DNA of 64,000 nucleotides from Rubrivivax albus. Lineage in GTDB: Bacteria > Pseudomonadota > Gammaproteobacteria > Burkholderiales > Burkholderiaceae_C. A program made the position numbers and the translations under genes. The DNA lies in NCBI RefSeq assembly GCF_004016515.1, contig NZ_SACT01000004.1:372001-436000 (forward strand), given 5' to 3'. Below the pieces are notes generated by a model. It had not been told where the DNA came from, made no database searches, and saw only the letters and a program-made list of their open reading frames with translations. Of this stretch, positions 26,200 to 34,088 are shown in pieces (positions within the stretch are counted from its first letter, which is position 1; each line of letters starts with the position of its first letter).

Positions 26200-27036
26200 T
26201 CAGCGCGCGTCCATCAGCATCACGCCCGAGGCCGTGTTGGAGATCGGGATGTGGTAGTTCTGGTGCGCCAGCGTCGCGCCGTCGCCGAGCGCCGCGCGCG
26301 CGGCCAGCCACATGATCAGCTCCACGCCCTGGGTGCCGGCCTTCTCCACCAGCTGGTGGGTGTTGAACTGCGTGGCCCACTGCGGGTCATGGATCAGGCT
26401 CTCCATGAAGGCGAGGTCGAAGTCCTTGTTCATGAAGCCGGCCCGCTCGCCGTCGAGCTGGTGCGACAGGCCGCCGGTGCCCAGGAACATCACCTTCGCA
26501 TCGCTCTGCCAGGACCGCACTGCACGTCCCACGGCGTCGCCCAGCGCCCAGCAGCGGCGCGCCGACGGCAGCGGGAACTGCACCGTGTTGATCGCGATCG
26601 GCACGATGCGCACGGCCCAGCGCTCGTCCGGGTACATCAGGTGCATCGGGTTGGTCATCGCGTGGTCGACCAGCATCTCCTGGCAGGTGGTGAGGTCGAA
26701 ATCCTCGGCCACGAGCTGGTTGATCAGATGCCACGACAGGTCCTCGTCACCGCGGAACGGCGCCACCTGCGGGATGCCCCAGCCCTCGTCGGCGCTGGTG
26801 TACTGCGGCGCCGCGCCGATCGCGAAGGTGGGCAGCTTGTCGAGGAAGAAGTTCAGCCCGTGGTCGTTGTAGAAGACCACGGCCACGTCGGGCCGCTTGT
26901 CGGCCAGCCAGCGGTGCACTGGCGGCCAGCCGTCGAAGAAGGGCTTCCAGTAGGGGTCCTGTTGCAGGTTCTTCGCCATCGCGCGGCCGATGGCCGGCAC
27001 GTGGGAGCTGCAGAGTGCGCCGAGGATCTGGGCCAT
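26200..27036 (-). CDS. ligB: Protocatechuate 4,5-dioxygenase beta subunit (LigB-like)
   Basis: 278 residues, the catalytic chain of a class III (non-heme Fe(II)) extradiol dioxygenase that opens protocatechuate between C4 and C5. Iron-ligand histidines are His12 in CSSHVPAIG and His59 in YNDHGLNFF, and the acidic ligand lies in the C-terminal KAGTQGVELIMWLAAR. Middle motifs are DHAMTNPMHLMYPDERWAV and IVPIAINTVQFP. It starts 14 bases after the ligA stop. Other pathway genes (semialdehyde dehydrogenase, lactonase, aldolase) are not in this window. Gallate or a related catechol cannot be excluded as substrate. Confidence 0.92.
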   Translation of the reverse strand: MAQILGALCSSHVPAIGRAMAKNLQQDPYWKPFFDGWPPVHRWLADKRPDVAVVFYNDHGLNFFLDKLPTFAIGAAPQYTSADEGWGIPQVAPFRGDEDLSWHLINQLVAEDFDLTTCQEMLVDHAMTNPMHLMYPDERWAVRIVPIAINTVQFPLPSARRCWALGDAVGRAVRSWQSDAKVMFLGTGGLSHQLDGERAGFMNKDFDLAFMESLIHDPQWATQFNTHQLVEKAGTQGVELIMWLAARAALGDGATLAHQNYHIPISNTASGVMLMDAR

Positions 27037-27049
27037 GGTCGTGCTCCTC

Positions 27050-27388
27050 TTATTTCGCGTGGGCGGCCAGCATGGCCTTGAAGGCGTCCTTGCTCATGCC
27101 GGTCTGCTGCGCGCCGATGTCCTGCACGTCCAGCCCGAAGATGCCGGCGAACTTGGCCAGGTAGTAGACGTTGCCGCCGGCGGCGATGAGGTCCAGCACG
27201 TTGCGCGCCTGGATCGCGGCGCGCTGCCGGTCGTTCAGGCCGTAGGCCGCGCAGTAGGCGTCCTCGTCGGCCAGGAAGGCGGCGCGGTTGGCCGCCTCGT
27301 TGAAGCTGAAGCACATCTTGTTCAGCGCGTAGCCCTTGCGGGCCTGGGCGCCGTCGAACAGCGTGGTGCCGGGGATGTCGAAGCTCAT
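27050..27388 (-). CDS. ligA: Protocatechuate 4,5-dioxygenase alpha subunit (LigA-like)
   Basis: 112 residues. The small chain of the extradiol dioxygenase contributes to the active-site pocket. Recognised from GTTLFDGAQARKGYALNKMCFSFN at residues 7-30, a helical middle ending GLNDRQRAAIQARNVLDLIAAGGNVYYLAK, and GIFGLDVQDIGAQQTGMS. It precedes ligB on the same strand and is divergent from the LysR gene, so the pair is probably controlled from the shared 89-base region. Confidence 0.92.
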   Translation of the reverse strand: MSFDIPGTTLFDGAQARKGYALNKMCFSFNEAANRAAFLADEDAYCAAYGLNDRQRAAIQARNVLDLIAAGGNVYYLAKFAGIFGLDVQDIGAQQTGMSKDAFKAMLAAHAK

Positions 27389-27477
27389 GCGCGTCTCCTG
27401 CGGTCGGGCCGGTCTTGATGCAGGTCAGTGTCGGAAAAACCATTCATGCAATAAAGCCGATCTGATTCATTCAACAC
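27389..27477. promoter_or_regulatory. Divergent control region of ligAB and the LysR gene
   Basis: These 89 bases are the AT-rich gap between two divergent starts, far less GC-rich than the neighbouring genes, as expected of promoters. The hexamer ATTCAT occurs at 27442-27447 and 27465-27470, 23 bases apart. A LysR-type T-N11-A box can be drawn in several ways, so I do not assign one. Confidence 0.35.
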
Positions 27478-28377
27478 ATGAACCGCATCGATCATTTGAG
27501 CCTCGACGGGCACGCGCTGCGCCTGCTGGTCACGGTGGCCGAGGCCGGCTCGGTGACTGCCGCCGCCGCGCGGCTGGACCTGACCCAGAGCGCCGTCAGC
27601 CACGCGCTGGACCGCCTGCGTGCGATCACCGGCGACCGCCTCTTCGTGCGCAGCGGCCGCGGCATCGTGCCCACCGCGCAGGCCGGCGTGCTGGTGGCGC
27701 GGGCGCGCGTGCTGCTGGACGAACTGCGCGCCTTCAGCGAGGCCGCGGGCTTCGACCCGGCGCGGCTGGCCGGCCCGTTCACCGTGGCGGCCAACGACCT
27801 GCAACGCGACCTGCTGCTGCCGCCACTGCTGCGCCGCCTGCGTGTGCAGGCGCCGGGCCTGAGCCTGCGCGTGATCCCCTCCGGCGCACCGAATGCGGAC
27901 CTGCTGCGCGGCAGCGGCTGCGACCTGCTGCTCACGCCCCGGCCGCCGGACGCCAGCGACATCGTGCACCGGCGGCTGTTCGAGGACCGCTACGTCGTGT
28001 TCCACGACCCGGCCGCCGGCGCCGCGCCGGCCACGCGGGCGGCCTGGCTGGCCGCCGAGCACGTCAGCGTGCGCTACGAGGACGGGCGCACGCTGGCCAT
28101 CGACGAGGTGCTGGCGGCACGCGGGCTGCAGCGGCGCATCGTGGCCACGGTGCCGGGCTTTGGCGGGTTGGCCGCGATGCTGCGTGGCGGGTCCTGGCTG
28201 GCCACCGTGCCCTCGAAACTGGCCGACGGCGCCCTGCGCGGGCTGGCGTCGGCGCCGCTGCCGGTGCCGGCCCCCCGACTGCCCATGTATGCCGTGTGGC
28301 ACGTGCGCCGGCAGGACGACCCGGCGCACCGCTGGGTGCGCGCGGCGCTGGACGACGTCGTGCACACGCTGGGCTGA
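27478..28377 (+). CDS. LysR-family transcriptional regulator
   Basis: 299 residues. The N-terminal helix-turn-helix spans about residues 10-70 (LRLLVTVAEAGSVTAAAARLDLTQSAVSHALDRLR), followed by the linker helix and an effector-binding domain from about 90 onward. Divergent placement from ligAB is the classical arrangement for a LysR regulator that controls them in response to an aromatic intermediate; the inducer is not predictable. Length is usual for the family. Confidence 0.9.
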   Translation: MNRIDHLSLDGHALRLLVTVAEAGSVTAAAARLDLTQSAVSHALDRLRAITGDRLFVRSGRGIVPTAQAGVLVARARVLLDELRAFSEAAGFDPARLAGPFTVAANDLQRDLLLPPLLRRLRVQAPGLSLRVIPSGAPNADLLRGSGCDLLLTPRPPDASDIVHRRLFEDRYVVFHDPAAGAAPATRAAWLAAEHVSVRYEDGRTLAIDEVLAARGLQRRIVATVPGFGGLAAMLRGGSWLATVPSKLADGALRGLASAPLPVPAPRLPMYAVWHVRRQDDPAHRWVRAALDDVVHTLG

Positions 28378-28458
28378 ACGAACGCCGTTCCCCCCGGACC
28401 TGGGGATGGGCCTGCGCGCGTCGGGCCGGGTAGGGTCGGCCCAGGAGGAAATCTCGCC

Positions 28459-29178
28459 ATGTCCCTTGCCTGCTTCGCCCCGCGTTGGCGCACCCTGGCC
28501 CTGGCGGCCGGCCTCGGCATCGCCGCCGGTGCGGCCGCTGCCGTCGACGTGCGCGTGTCCATCGACACCCGCAACAGCACCACCAACCCCGGGCCGTTCT
28601 CGAACGGGGTCAACGCAACGTTCGCGATGGACTTCCGCATCGACGGCAGCGTCCCGCCCGTGGGGGCCACGCCCACGTGGCAGGGGGCGCTGGACGACCT
28701 CGTGCTGGAGATCCACGACGCCACGCTGGGCCACTTCACCATCACCGGGCAGGACGGGCGCTGGCAGCAGATGAGCACCAGCAGCGATTTCCTCTTCGGC
28801 GGCTGGGGCGGCGTGAACGGTGGCAGCCTGGCGCCGTTCTCGGTGGTCAATCCGTCGCTGAGCGCCACGCCCTTCGTGCTCACCGACATCAGCTTCGACC
28901 TGCGCGGCCCGGCCCTGCTGGCCGACGCGTCGACCCTGCCCGGCCCGCTGGACATCACCGATTTCAACTACCTGAGCCTGGTCCTGCGCTTCAGCAACGA
29001 CGACCCGGCCGTGGGCGTGGTGCCCAAGGCGGCCATCATCCGCGGCGCGGCGTTCGACGCCGTGAACGTGACGCCGGTGCCGGAGCCCGCGCCGGCGGCG
29101 CTGCTGCTGGCGGGCCTGGGCGTGCTGGCCTGGCGCCGGCGCCAGGCGGCGCGCCAAGGCGTGCCGTCGCCCGCTTGA
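28459..29178 (+). CDS. PEP-CTERM surface protein of unknown function
   Basis: 239 residues with a strong ribosome site (AGGAGGA about 11 bases before the ATG). A signal peptide ends near residue 28 (GAAAAVDV). The body is beta-rich with no domain I recognise (for example RISIDTR-like and FNYLSLVLRFSNDDP). The C-terminus is a clear PEP-CTERM tag: VPEPAP at about residues 207-212, a hydrophobic LLLAGLGVLAW stretch and an RRRQ tail. An exosortase encoded elsewhere is expected to process it. It ends three bases before the convergent AraC gene. Confidence 0.8.
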   Translation: MSLACFAPRWRTLALAAGLGIAAGAAAAVDVRVSIDTRNSTTNPGPFSNGVNATFAMDFRIDGSVPPVGATPTWQGALDDLVLEIHDATLGHFTITGQDGRWQQMSTSSDFLFGGWGGVNGGSLAPFSVVNPSLSATPFVLTDISFDLRGPALLADASTLPGPLDITDFNYLSLVLRFSNDDPAVGVVPKAAIIRGAAFDAVNVTPVPEPAPAALLLAGLGVLAWRRRQAARQGVPSPA

Positions 29179-29181
29179 GAT

Positions 29182-30096
29182 TCAGACCTCTGCCGCTGCC
29201 CGCTGCCGGTAATCGCGCGGCCCGCAGCCGGCGTGCCGCTTGAAGAAGCGGCAGAAGTAGGCCGGGTCCTCGAAACCCAGTTCGAAGCCGATGCGCGAGA
29301 CCGGTGCCGCCACGTGCACCAGGCGGCGGCAGGCTTCGCGGAACAGGCGCGCGTGCAGCAGCGCCTGCGCGTTGAACCCCGTCTCGGCGCGCACCAGGCG
29401 GTTCAGCCGTTCGGTGCTCAGGCCCAGGCGCTCGGCGTAGCGGGCCACCGGCCAGTGGTCGCGGTAGTGGGCCTCCATGAGCACCACCCAGCGGGTGTAG
29501 AGCGCGTCCCGGGCCCGGTGTTCGACGCCGCCCGCCAGACCGCCGGCGCTGCCGCGCTGCGCCAGCTGGGCCAGCCGCCAGACCACGCTTCGCGCCAGCC
29601 AGGTGGGCACGGGTGAGTCCTCGCCGGCCAGCGTCTCGGCCTGCAGCGCCGTCATCAGTGCCTGCAGCCGTTCGGCCTCGTGCGCCGGCACGCGCACCAG
29701 CCGAGGCTGCGCGAACAGCGCCTGCAGCGCCAAGCCGAAGGCTCCGGGCTCGCCCTCGGCCAGCCGGCGGGCGTCCAGCGTCAGCACCATGCCGTCGGTC
29801 TGCGGCGTGAAACGGAACGCATGCGCCACAGCCGGCGGAATCGCGATGGCCAGCGGCCCTTCGGCTTCCGTGCGCGATTCGTCCAACCTGGCCTGCACCG
29901 GCCCGGCGCGCAGCCAGAGCAGCTGGTGCAGGCCGTGGTGCACATGCGAGTCGATCTCCCAGTCGTACAGCCGGCTGCGCGAGGCGATGGATTCCACGTG
30001 CAGCATGGCCGGCGCCGCGGCGCGCTGTTCGCCGTAGAGCGCAAACGCCGGAAGTTCGGCGCGCTGTGTCCGGCGCGGCGCGCGGTGGGTGACCAT
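29182..30096 (-). CDS. AraC-family transcriptional regulator (PobR-like)
   Basis: 304 residues. The N-terminal cupin-like half has ESIASRSRLYDWEIDSHVHHGLHQLLWL, the arrangement of PobR-type AraC regulators of aromatic acid use; the C-terminal DNA-binding domain includes YAERLGLSTERLNRLVRAETG and VSRIGFELGFEDPAYFCRFFKRHAGCGPRDYR. It is divergent from the P450 operon with 113 bases between, so it is the obvious candidate activator of that operon. The effector is unknown; an aromatic acid is inferred from family resemblance. Confidence 0.88.
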   Translation of the reverse strand: MVTHRAPRRTQRAELPAFALYGEQRAAAPAMLHVESIASRSRLYDWEIDSHVHHGLHQLLWLRAGPVQARLDESRTEAEGPLAIAIPPAVAHAFRFTPQTDGMVLTLDARRLAEGEPGAFGLALQALFAQPRLVRVPAHEAERLQALMTALQAETLAGEDSPVPTWLARSVVWRLAQLAQRGSAGGLAGGVEHRARDALYTRWVVLMEAHYRDHWPVARYAERLGLSTERLNRLVRAETGFNAQALLHARLFREACRRLVHVAAPVSRIGFELGFEDPAYFCRFFKRHAGCGPRDYRQRAAAEV

Positions 30097-30209
30097 GCCG
30101 GCATCCTACGTCAAAAGTGCAAGTATCGATGGCCGTGGGTGCAGCCGCGCCGGCCTGTCCCCGGTCAAGATGACCGCGCTATCGCCATGGTCAACACAGG
30201 AGACAAGCC
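30097..30209. promoter_or_regulatory. Divergent control region of AraC gene and P450 operon
   Basis: 113 bases between divergent starts. The stretch next to the AraC start (about 30110-30130) is comparatively AT-rich and is where I would look for the AraC site. The P450 GTG at 30210 has a good ribosome site, AGGAGA at 30198-30203. No certain operator is visible. Confidence 0.35.
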
Positions 30210-31376
30210 GTGTTCAGCTTCGACCCCTATTCGCCCGTCATCGACGCCGACCCCTTTCCCGCCTACAAGGTGCTGCGTGACGAGCACCCCTGCTTCTGGA
30301 GCCCGGAGGCGCAGATGTGGATCCTGTCGCGCTACGCCGACATCGTGAGCGCCGGGCAGGACTGGCAGACCTACTCGTCGGCCAAGGGCAACCTGATGAC
30401 GGAACTGCCCGGCCGGGCCGGCGCCACGCTGGGCACCACCGACCCCCCGCGCCACGACCGCCTGCGCGGTCTGATCCAGCATGCCTTCATGAAGCGCAAC
30501 CTCGAGGCGCTGGCCGAGCCGATTCGCGAGATCGCGCGCGCCACCGCCTTGCCGCTGGCCGGCCTGCAGCGCTTCGACTTCATCGATCACTTCTCGTCGA
30601 AGTTCACCGTGCGGGTGCTCTTCGCCGCACTGGGACTCCCGATGGGGGACGAGGCCCGGGTGCGCGAAAAGGCGGTGCTGATGGTGCAGAGCGACCCGGT
30701 GACGCGGGCCAAGGCGCCGCAGCACATCGCCGCCTACCAGTGGATGCAGGACTACGCGGCCACCGTGATCGCCGAGCGGCGCCAGAACCCGGTCAACGAC
30801 CTGATCTCCCACTTCAGCACCGCCGAGATCGACGGCGACCGCCTCGACGAGCGCGAGGTGCTGCTGACCACCACCACGCTGATCATGGCCGGCATCGAGA
30901 GCCTGGGCGGCTTCATGAGCATGTTCGCGCTGAACCTGGCCGACCATGCCGATGCGCGCGCCGAGGTGGTGGCCGACCCGTCGCTTCTGAAGGAGGCGAT
31001 CGAGGAATCGCTGCGCTACAACACGTCGGCCCAGCGTTTTAAGCGCTGCCTGCAGAAGGACGTGACGCTGCACGGGCAGACGATGAAGGCCGGCGACTTC
31101 GTCTGCCTGGCCTACGGCTCGGGCAACCGCGACGAGCGCCAGTTCCCCGACCCCGACCGTTACGATATCCGCCGCAAGCCGCGCGGCCACCTGGGCTTCG
31201 GCGGCGGCGTGCACGCCTGCCTGGGCACGGCGATCGCGCGGCTGGCGGTGAACATCGCCTTCGACGAGTTCCACAAGGTGGTGCCGGCCTACCGGCGCGT
31301 GCAGGAACACCTGGCGTGGATGCCGTCGTCGACCTTCCGCAGCCCGATCCGGCTGGAACTGGAGCGCGCGGCATGA
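30210..31376 (+). CDS. Cytochrome P450, class I
   Basis: 388 residues from a GTG start with AGGAGA seven bases before it. P450s insert oxygen into a substrate using electrons from a ferredoxin. The heme loop FGGGVHACLG gives the ligand Cys337; the ExxR motif is in EAIEESLRYN (Glu-x-x-Arg); the I-helix reads AGIESLGG, where Ser replaces the usual Thr of the acid-alcohol pair. The substrate family cannot be named from sequence. A ferredoxin and its reductase follow at once, and a PobR-like regulator is divergent, so an aromatic substrate such as a methoxybenzoate is a reasonable inference but not shown. Confidence 0.9.
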   Translation: MFSFDPYSPVIDADPFPAYKVLRDEHPCFWSPEAQMWILSRYADIVSAGQDWQTYSSAKGNLMTELPGRAGATLGTTDPPRHDRLRGLIQHAFMKRNLEALAEPIREIARATALPLAGLQRFDFIDHFSSKFTVRVLFAALGLPMGDEARVREKAVLMVQSDPVTRAKAPQHIAAYQWMQDYAATVIAERRQNPVNDLISHFSTAEIDGDRLDEREVLLTTTTLIMAGIESLGGFMSMFALNLADHADARAEVVADPSLLKEAIEESLRYNTSAQRFKRCLQKDVTLHGQTMKAGDFVCLAYGSGNRDERQFPDPDRYDIRRKPRGHLGFGGGVHACLGTAIARLAVNIAFDEFHKVVPAYRRVQEHLAWMPSSTFRSPIRLELERAA

Positions 31377-31696
31377 CGGCGATCACCTTCATCGAGGACA
31401 ACGGCACCACCACCGAACTCGACGTGCCCGACGGCTGGAGCCTGATGCAGGCGGCCACCGCCAACGGCATCGACGGCATCCTGGGCGAGTGCGGCGGGTC
31501 CTGCGCCTGTGCCACCTGCCACTGCTACGTGGACGAGCTGCTGATGCGCATGCTGCCGCCGCCGCAGCCTGGCGAGCTGGACATGCTGGCCAACGTGGCT
31601 GCCGAACGACGACCCAACAGCCGCCTGGCCTGCCAGCTCAAGGCCGGCCCGGCGCTGGCTGGCGGCACGGTGACGCTGCCGCCGAACCAGGAGTAG
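31373..31696 (+). CDS. [2Fe-2S] ferredoxin
   Basis: 107 residues from the ATG at 31373, which overlaps the P450 stop by ATGA. Plant-type/adrenodoxin-like fold with cluster cysteines Cys40, Cys46, Cys49 and Cys87 in ECGGSCACATCHCYV and RLACQL; the x5-x2-x37 spacing is that of vertebrate-type ferredoxins serving P450s. An additional Cys44 and Cys51 lie nearby. It passes electrons from the reductase to the P450. Confidence 0.93.
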   Translation: MTAITFIEDNGTTTELDVPDGWSLMQAATANGIDGILGECGGSCACATCHCYVDELLMRMLPPPQPGELDMLANVAAERRPNSRLACQLKAGPALAGGTVTLPPNQE

Positions 31697-31703
31697 GGCG
31701 GCC

Positions 31704-32864
31704 ATGGACCGGGTGCTGATCGTCGGTGCCGGCCAGGCGGCCGTGGCCACGGCCGAGGCGCTGCGGGCCGGCGGCCACGCCGGCACGATCACGCTGCTGG
31801 GCGACGAGCCGCACGGCCCCTACCACCGGCCGCCGCTGTCCAAGGGCTGGCTGGCCGGCGAGATGCAGGCGGCGCAGCTGGTGATGCGCGCGCCGGAAAT
31901 GCTGGCGAAGAAGGGCATCGTGCTGCGCACCGGCGTCTCGGTGAGCGCCATCGACCGGGCGGCCCGCTGCGTCCACCTGGCCGATGGCACGTGCGAACCC
32001 TACGATGCGCTGGTGCTGGCCACCGGCGCCACGCCGCGCCGCCTGCCGGGCTTCGAGCAGGCCGCCGTGCTGCGCGGGCGCGACGACGCCGAGGCCCTGG
32101 CCGAACGGCTGCGGGCACTGCACGCCGCAGGCCGGCCGCTGACCGTGGTCGGCGGCGGCTTCATCGGCCTGGAGGTGGCGGCCACGGCGCGCAAGCTCGG
32201 GCTGGCGGTGACCGTGATCGAGGCGCAGCCGCGGCTGCTGGCACGTGCGCTGCCGCCGTTGCTGTCGGACTGGTTCGCCAACCTGCACCGCAGCCACGGC
32301 GTGGACCTGCGCCTGGGTGCGTCGGCCGACGGTGTCGACCCGGGCGAGGTGCTGCTGGGCATCGGCGTGGTGGCCAACGATGCGCTGGCGCGTGCGGCCG
32401 GGCTGGCCTGCGATGGTGGCATCGTGATCGATGCCCACGGCCGCACGTCGGCCCCGGCCATCGTGGCCGCCGGCGACTGCACCGTGCGCCGCCTGCCCGA
32501 CGGCCGCCTGCTGCGGCTGGAGTCGGTGCAGGGCGCCACCGAAGGTGGCAAGGCGGCGGCGGCCACGCTGCTGGGGCAGGACAGGCCGTTCACCGCCACC
32601 CCGTGGTTCTGGTCGGACCAGCACGGTCGCAAGCTGCAGATGGCGGGGCTGTCGGCAGGTGCGGACCGCAGCGTGTTGCGCGGTGTGCTCGACGCGCCAT
32701 CGTTCTCGGTCTGGCACTTCGCCGGCGGGCGGCTGATCGCGGTGGACAGCGTCGACGATGCCAAGGCCCACCTGCTGGCGCGCAAGCTGCTGGATGCCGG
32801 GCGCAGCCCGACGCCGGCGCAGGCGGCGGACCCGGCGTTCGACCTGGCGACGTTGCTGGCCTAG
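31704..32864 (+). CDS. FAD-dependent ferredoxin reductase
   Basis: 386 residues. Reduces the neighbouring ferredoxin with NADH or NADPH. FAD-binding VGAGQAAVATAEALR is at the N-terminus, RPPLSKGWLAGE is the family motif, the pyridine-nucleotide site is VVGGGFIGLEVAATAR (about residues 148-163), and DCTVRRLPDG and WFWSDQHGRKLQMAGL are conserved C-terminal blocks. It starts seven bases after the ferredoxin stop, completing the three-component P450 system. Its stop codon overlaps that of the convergent FHA-EAL gene by three bases. Confidence 0.93.
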   Translation: MDRVLIVGAGQAAVATAEALRAGGHAGTITLLGDEPHGPYHRPPLSKGWLAGEMQAAQLVMRAPEMLAKKGIVLRTGVSVSAIDRAARCVHLADGTCEPYDALVLATGATPRRLPGFEQAAVLRGRDDAEALAERLRALHAAGRPLTVVGGGFIGLEVAATARKLGLAVTVIEAQPRLLARALPPLLSDWFANLHRSHGVDLRLGASADGVDPGEVLLGIGVVANDALARAAGLACDGGIVIDAHGRTSAPAIVAAGDCTVRRLPDGRLLRLESVQGATEGGKAAAATLLGQDRPFTATPWFWSDQHGRKLQMAGLSAGADRSVLRGVLDAPSFSVWHFAGGRLIAVDSVDDAKAHLLARKLLDAGRSPTPAQAADPAFDLATLLA

Positions 32865-33967
32865 ACCTCGGCCACCGGCCGCGGTTTCCCGGTCAGGTAG
32901 CCCTGGATCAGCTGGAAGCCCATGTCGCGGCAGATGGCCGCTTCGCCCTCGGTCTCCACGCCTTCGGCCAGTGGCACCGAACCCAGGTCGACCACCGCCC
33001 GCACGAGGTCGCGCACCAGCCGCTGGGTCACGCGTGGCGCGGCGTCGAGGCCGCGGATCAGGCCCATGTCGAACTTCACGAAATGCGGCGGCACCTGCGT
33101 GAGCTCGCGGATGCGCGACTCGCCGGCGCCGAAGTCGTCATAGGCGAACGGTACCCCGATTTCGCCCAGCCGGGCGGCGAAGGCGCGCATGCGCGGGATG
33201 TCCACCACGGCGGTCTCGTGCACCTCCACCACCAGCGCCGGTGCGTCGGGCAGTGCCACCAGGCCCTGCAGCGCGGTGAAGAAAGCTTCGGCGAAGGTCT
33301 CGCTCGGGTGCGTGTTGACGAACAGACGGCGGCCGTTGAGCCGCGGGGCCAGCGCGCGCACGCCGTGGTTGCGGAAGGCCTCGCTGAGCTCCGCCTCGCG
33401 CTGCAGCACCTTGGCCAGGTGGAACAGCTGCATCGGCGAGCCGGGCAGGTCGGGGTGGGCCGCGCGACCGAGCAGCTCGTAGGCGAAGACGTCGCCGCCC
33501 TCGGCCGCCACGATGGGCTGTGCTGCCGCCGTCAGCCCGCGACCGCCCAGGAACTCCATGAAGGGCCGCTCCTGGCGCACGAAGTGCTCCGGCAGCGTGC
33601 GCCCGGGCGACACCAGTTGCGTGCGTTCGTTGTCCGTCTGCGCGGTGACGATCCGGGTGGCCGTGTCGGCCCCCAGCCGGTACTCGGCATGCCCGAAGTG
33701 CAGCACGTCACCCTCGTCCACCGCCACGCGGCCGACGATGCGCTCGCGGTTGACGAAGCTGCCGTTGGTGCTGTCCAGGTCGGTCAGCCACAGGCGGCCG
33801 TCCGGGCCGACGTCGAGCTCGGCATGTCGGCGCGACAGGCCGCGCCCGTCCACCACCAGCGCGTTGGACGGGTCGCGGCCGATGCTGAACGGCCAGGCCT
33901 GCAGCACGTGGGTCACGTGCGAGCCGTCGGCCGCCACGCTTTCGAGGAACCAGGTCTTGTGCTGCAC
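32861..33967 (-). CDS. FHA domain - EAL domain protein
   Basis: 368 residues from the GTG at 33967, chosen because GGAGG (33974-33978) is correctly placed before it and the following sequence begins the FHA fold. Residues about 20-95 form an FHA phosphothreonine-binding domain (FSIGRDPSN, LSRRHAEL, LTDLDSTNGSFVN). Residues about 130-365 are an EAL phosphodiesterase domain: YELLGR in place of EAL-x-R, FVNTHP, VEVHETAV, DDFGAGES, VKFDMGLI, EGVETEGE and QGYLTGKP. Most metal-binding and catalytic residues remain, so c-di-GMP hydrolysis is plausible, under control of a phosphorylated partner. The combination is uncommon. Confidence 0.85.
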   Translation of the reverse strand: MQHKTWFLESVAADGSHVTHVLQAWPFSIGRDPSNALVVDGRGLSRRHAELDVGPDGRLWLTDLDSTNGSFVNRERIVGRVAVDEGDVLHFGHAEYRLGADTATRIVTAQTDNERTQLVSPGRTLPEHFVRQERPFMEFLGGRGLTAAAQPIVAAEGGDVFAYELLGRAAHPDLPGSPMQLFHLAKVLQREAELSEAFRNHGVRALAPRLNGRRLFVNTHPSETFAEAFFTALQGLVALPDAPALVVEVHETAVVDIPRMRAFAARLGEIGVPFAYDDFGAGESRIRELTQVPPHFVKFDMGLIRGLDAAPRVTQRLVRDLVRAVVDLGSVPLAEGVETEGEAAICRDMGFQLIQGYLTGKPRPVAEV

Positions 33968-34088
33968 GCGCGGCCTCCGTCCACCGCCCAGGCACCGGTG
34001 GTGCCCCAACTGTGTCGCAATGTAAGCGAGCGGGGCGGCGGTGGCATGCGGGCCGACCCCCGGACACCGGTGGCGGGCCGCCGCCGCG

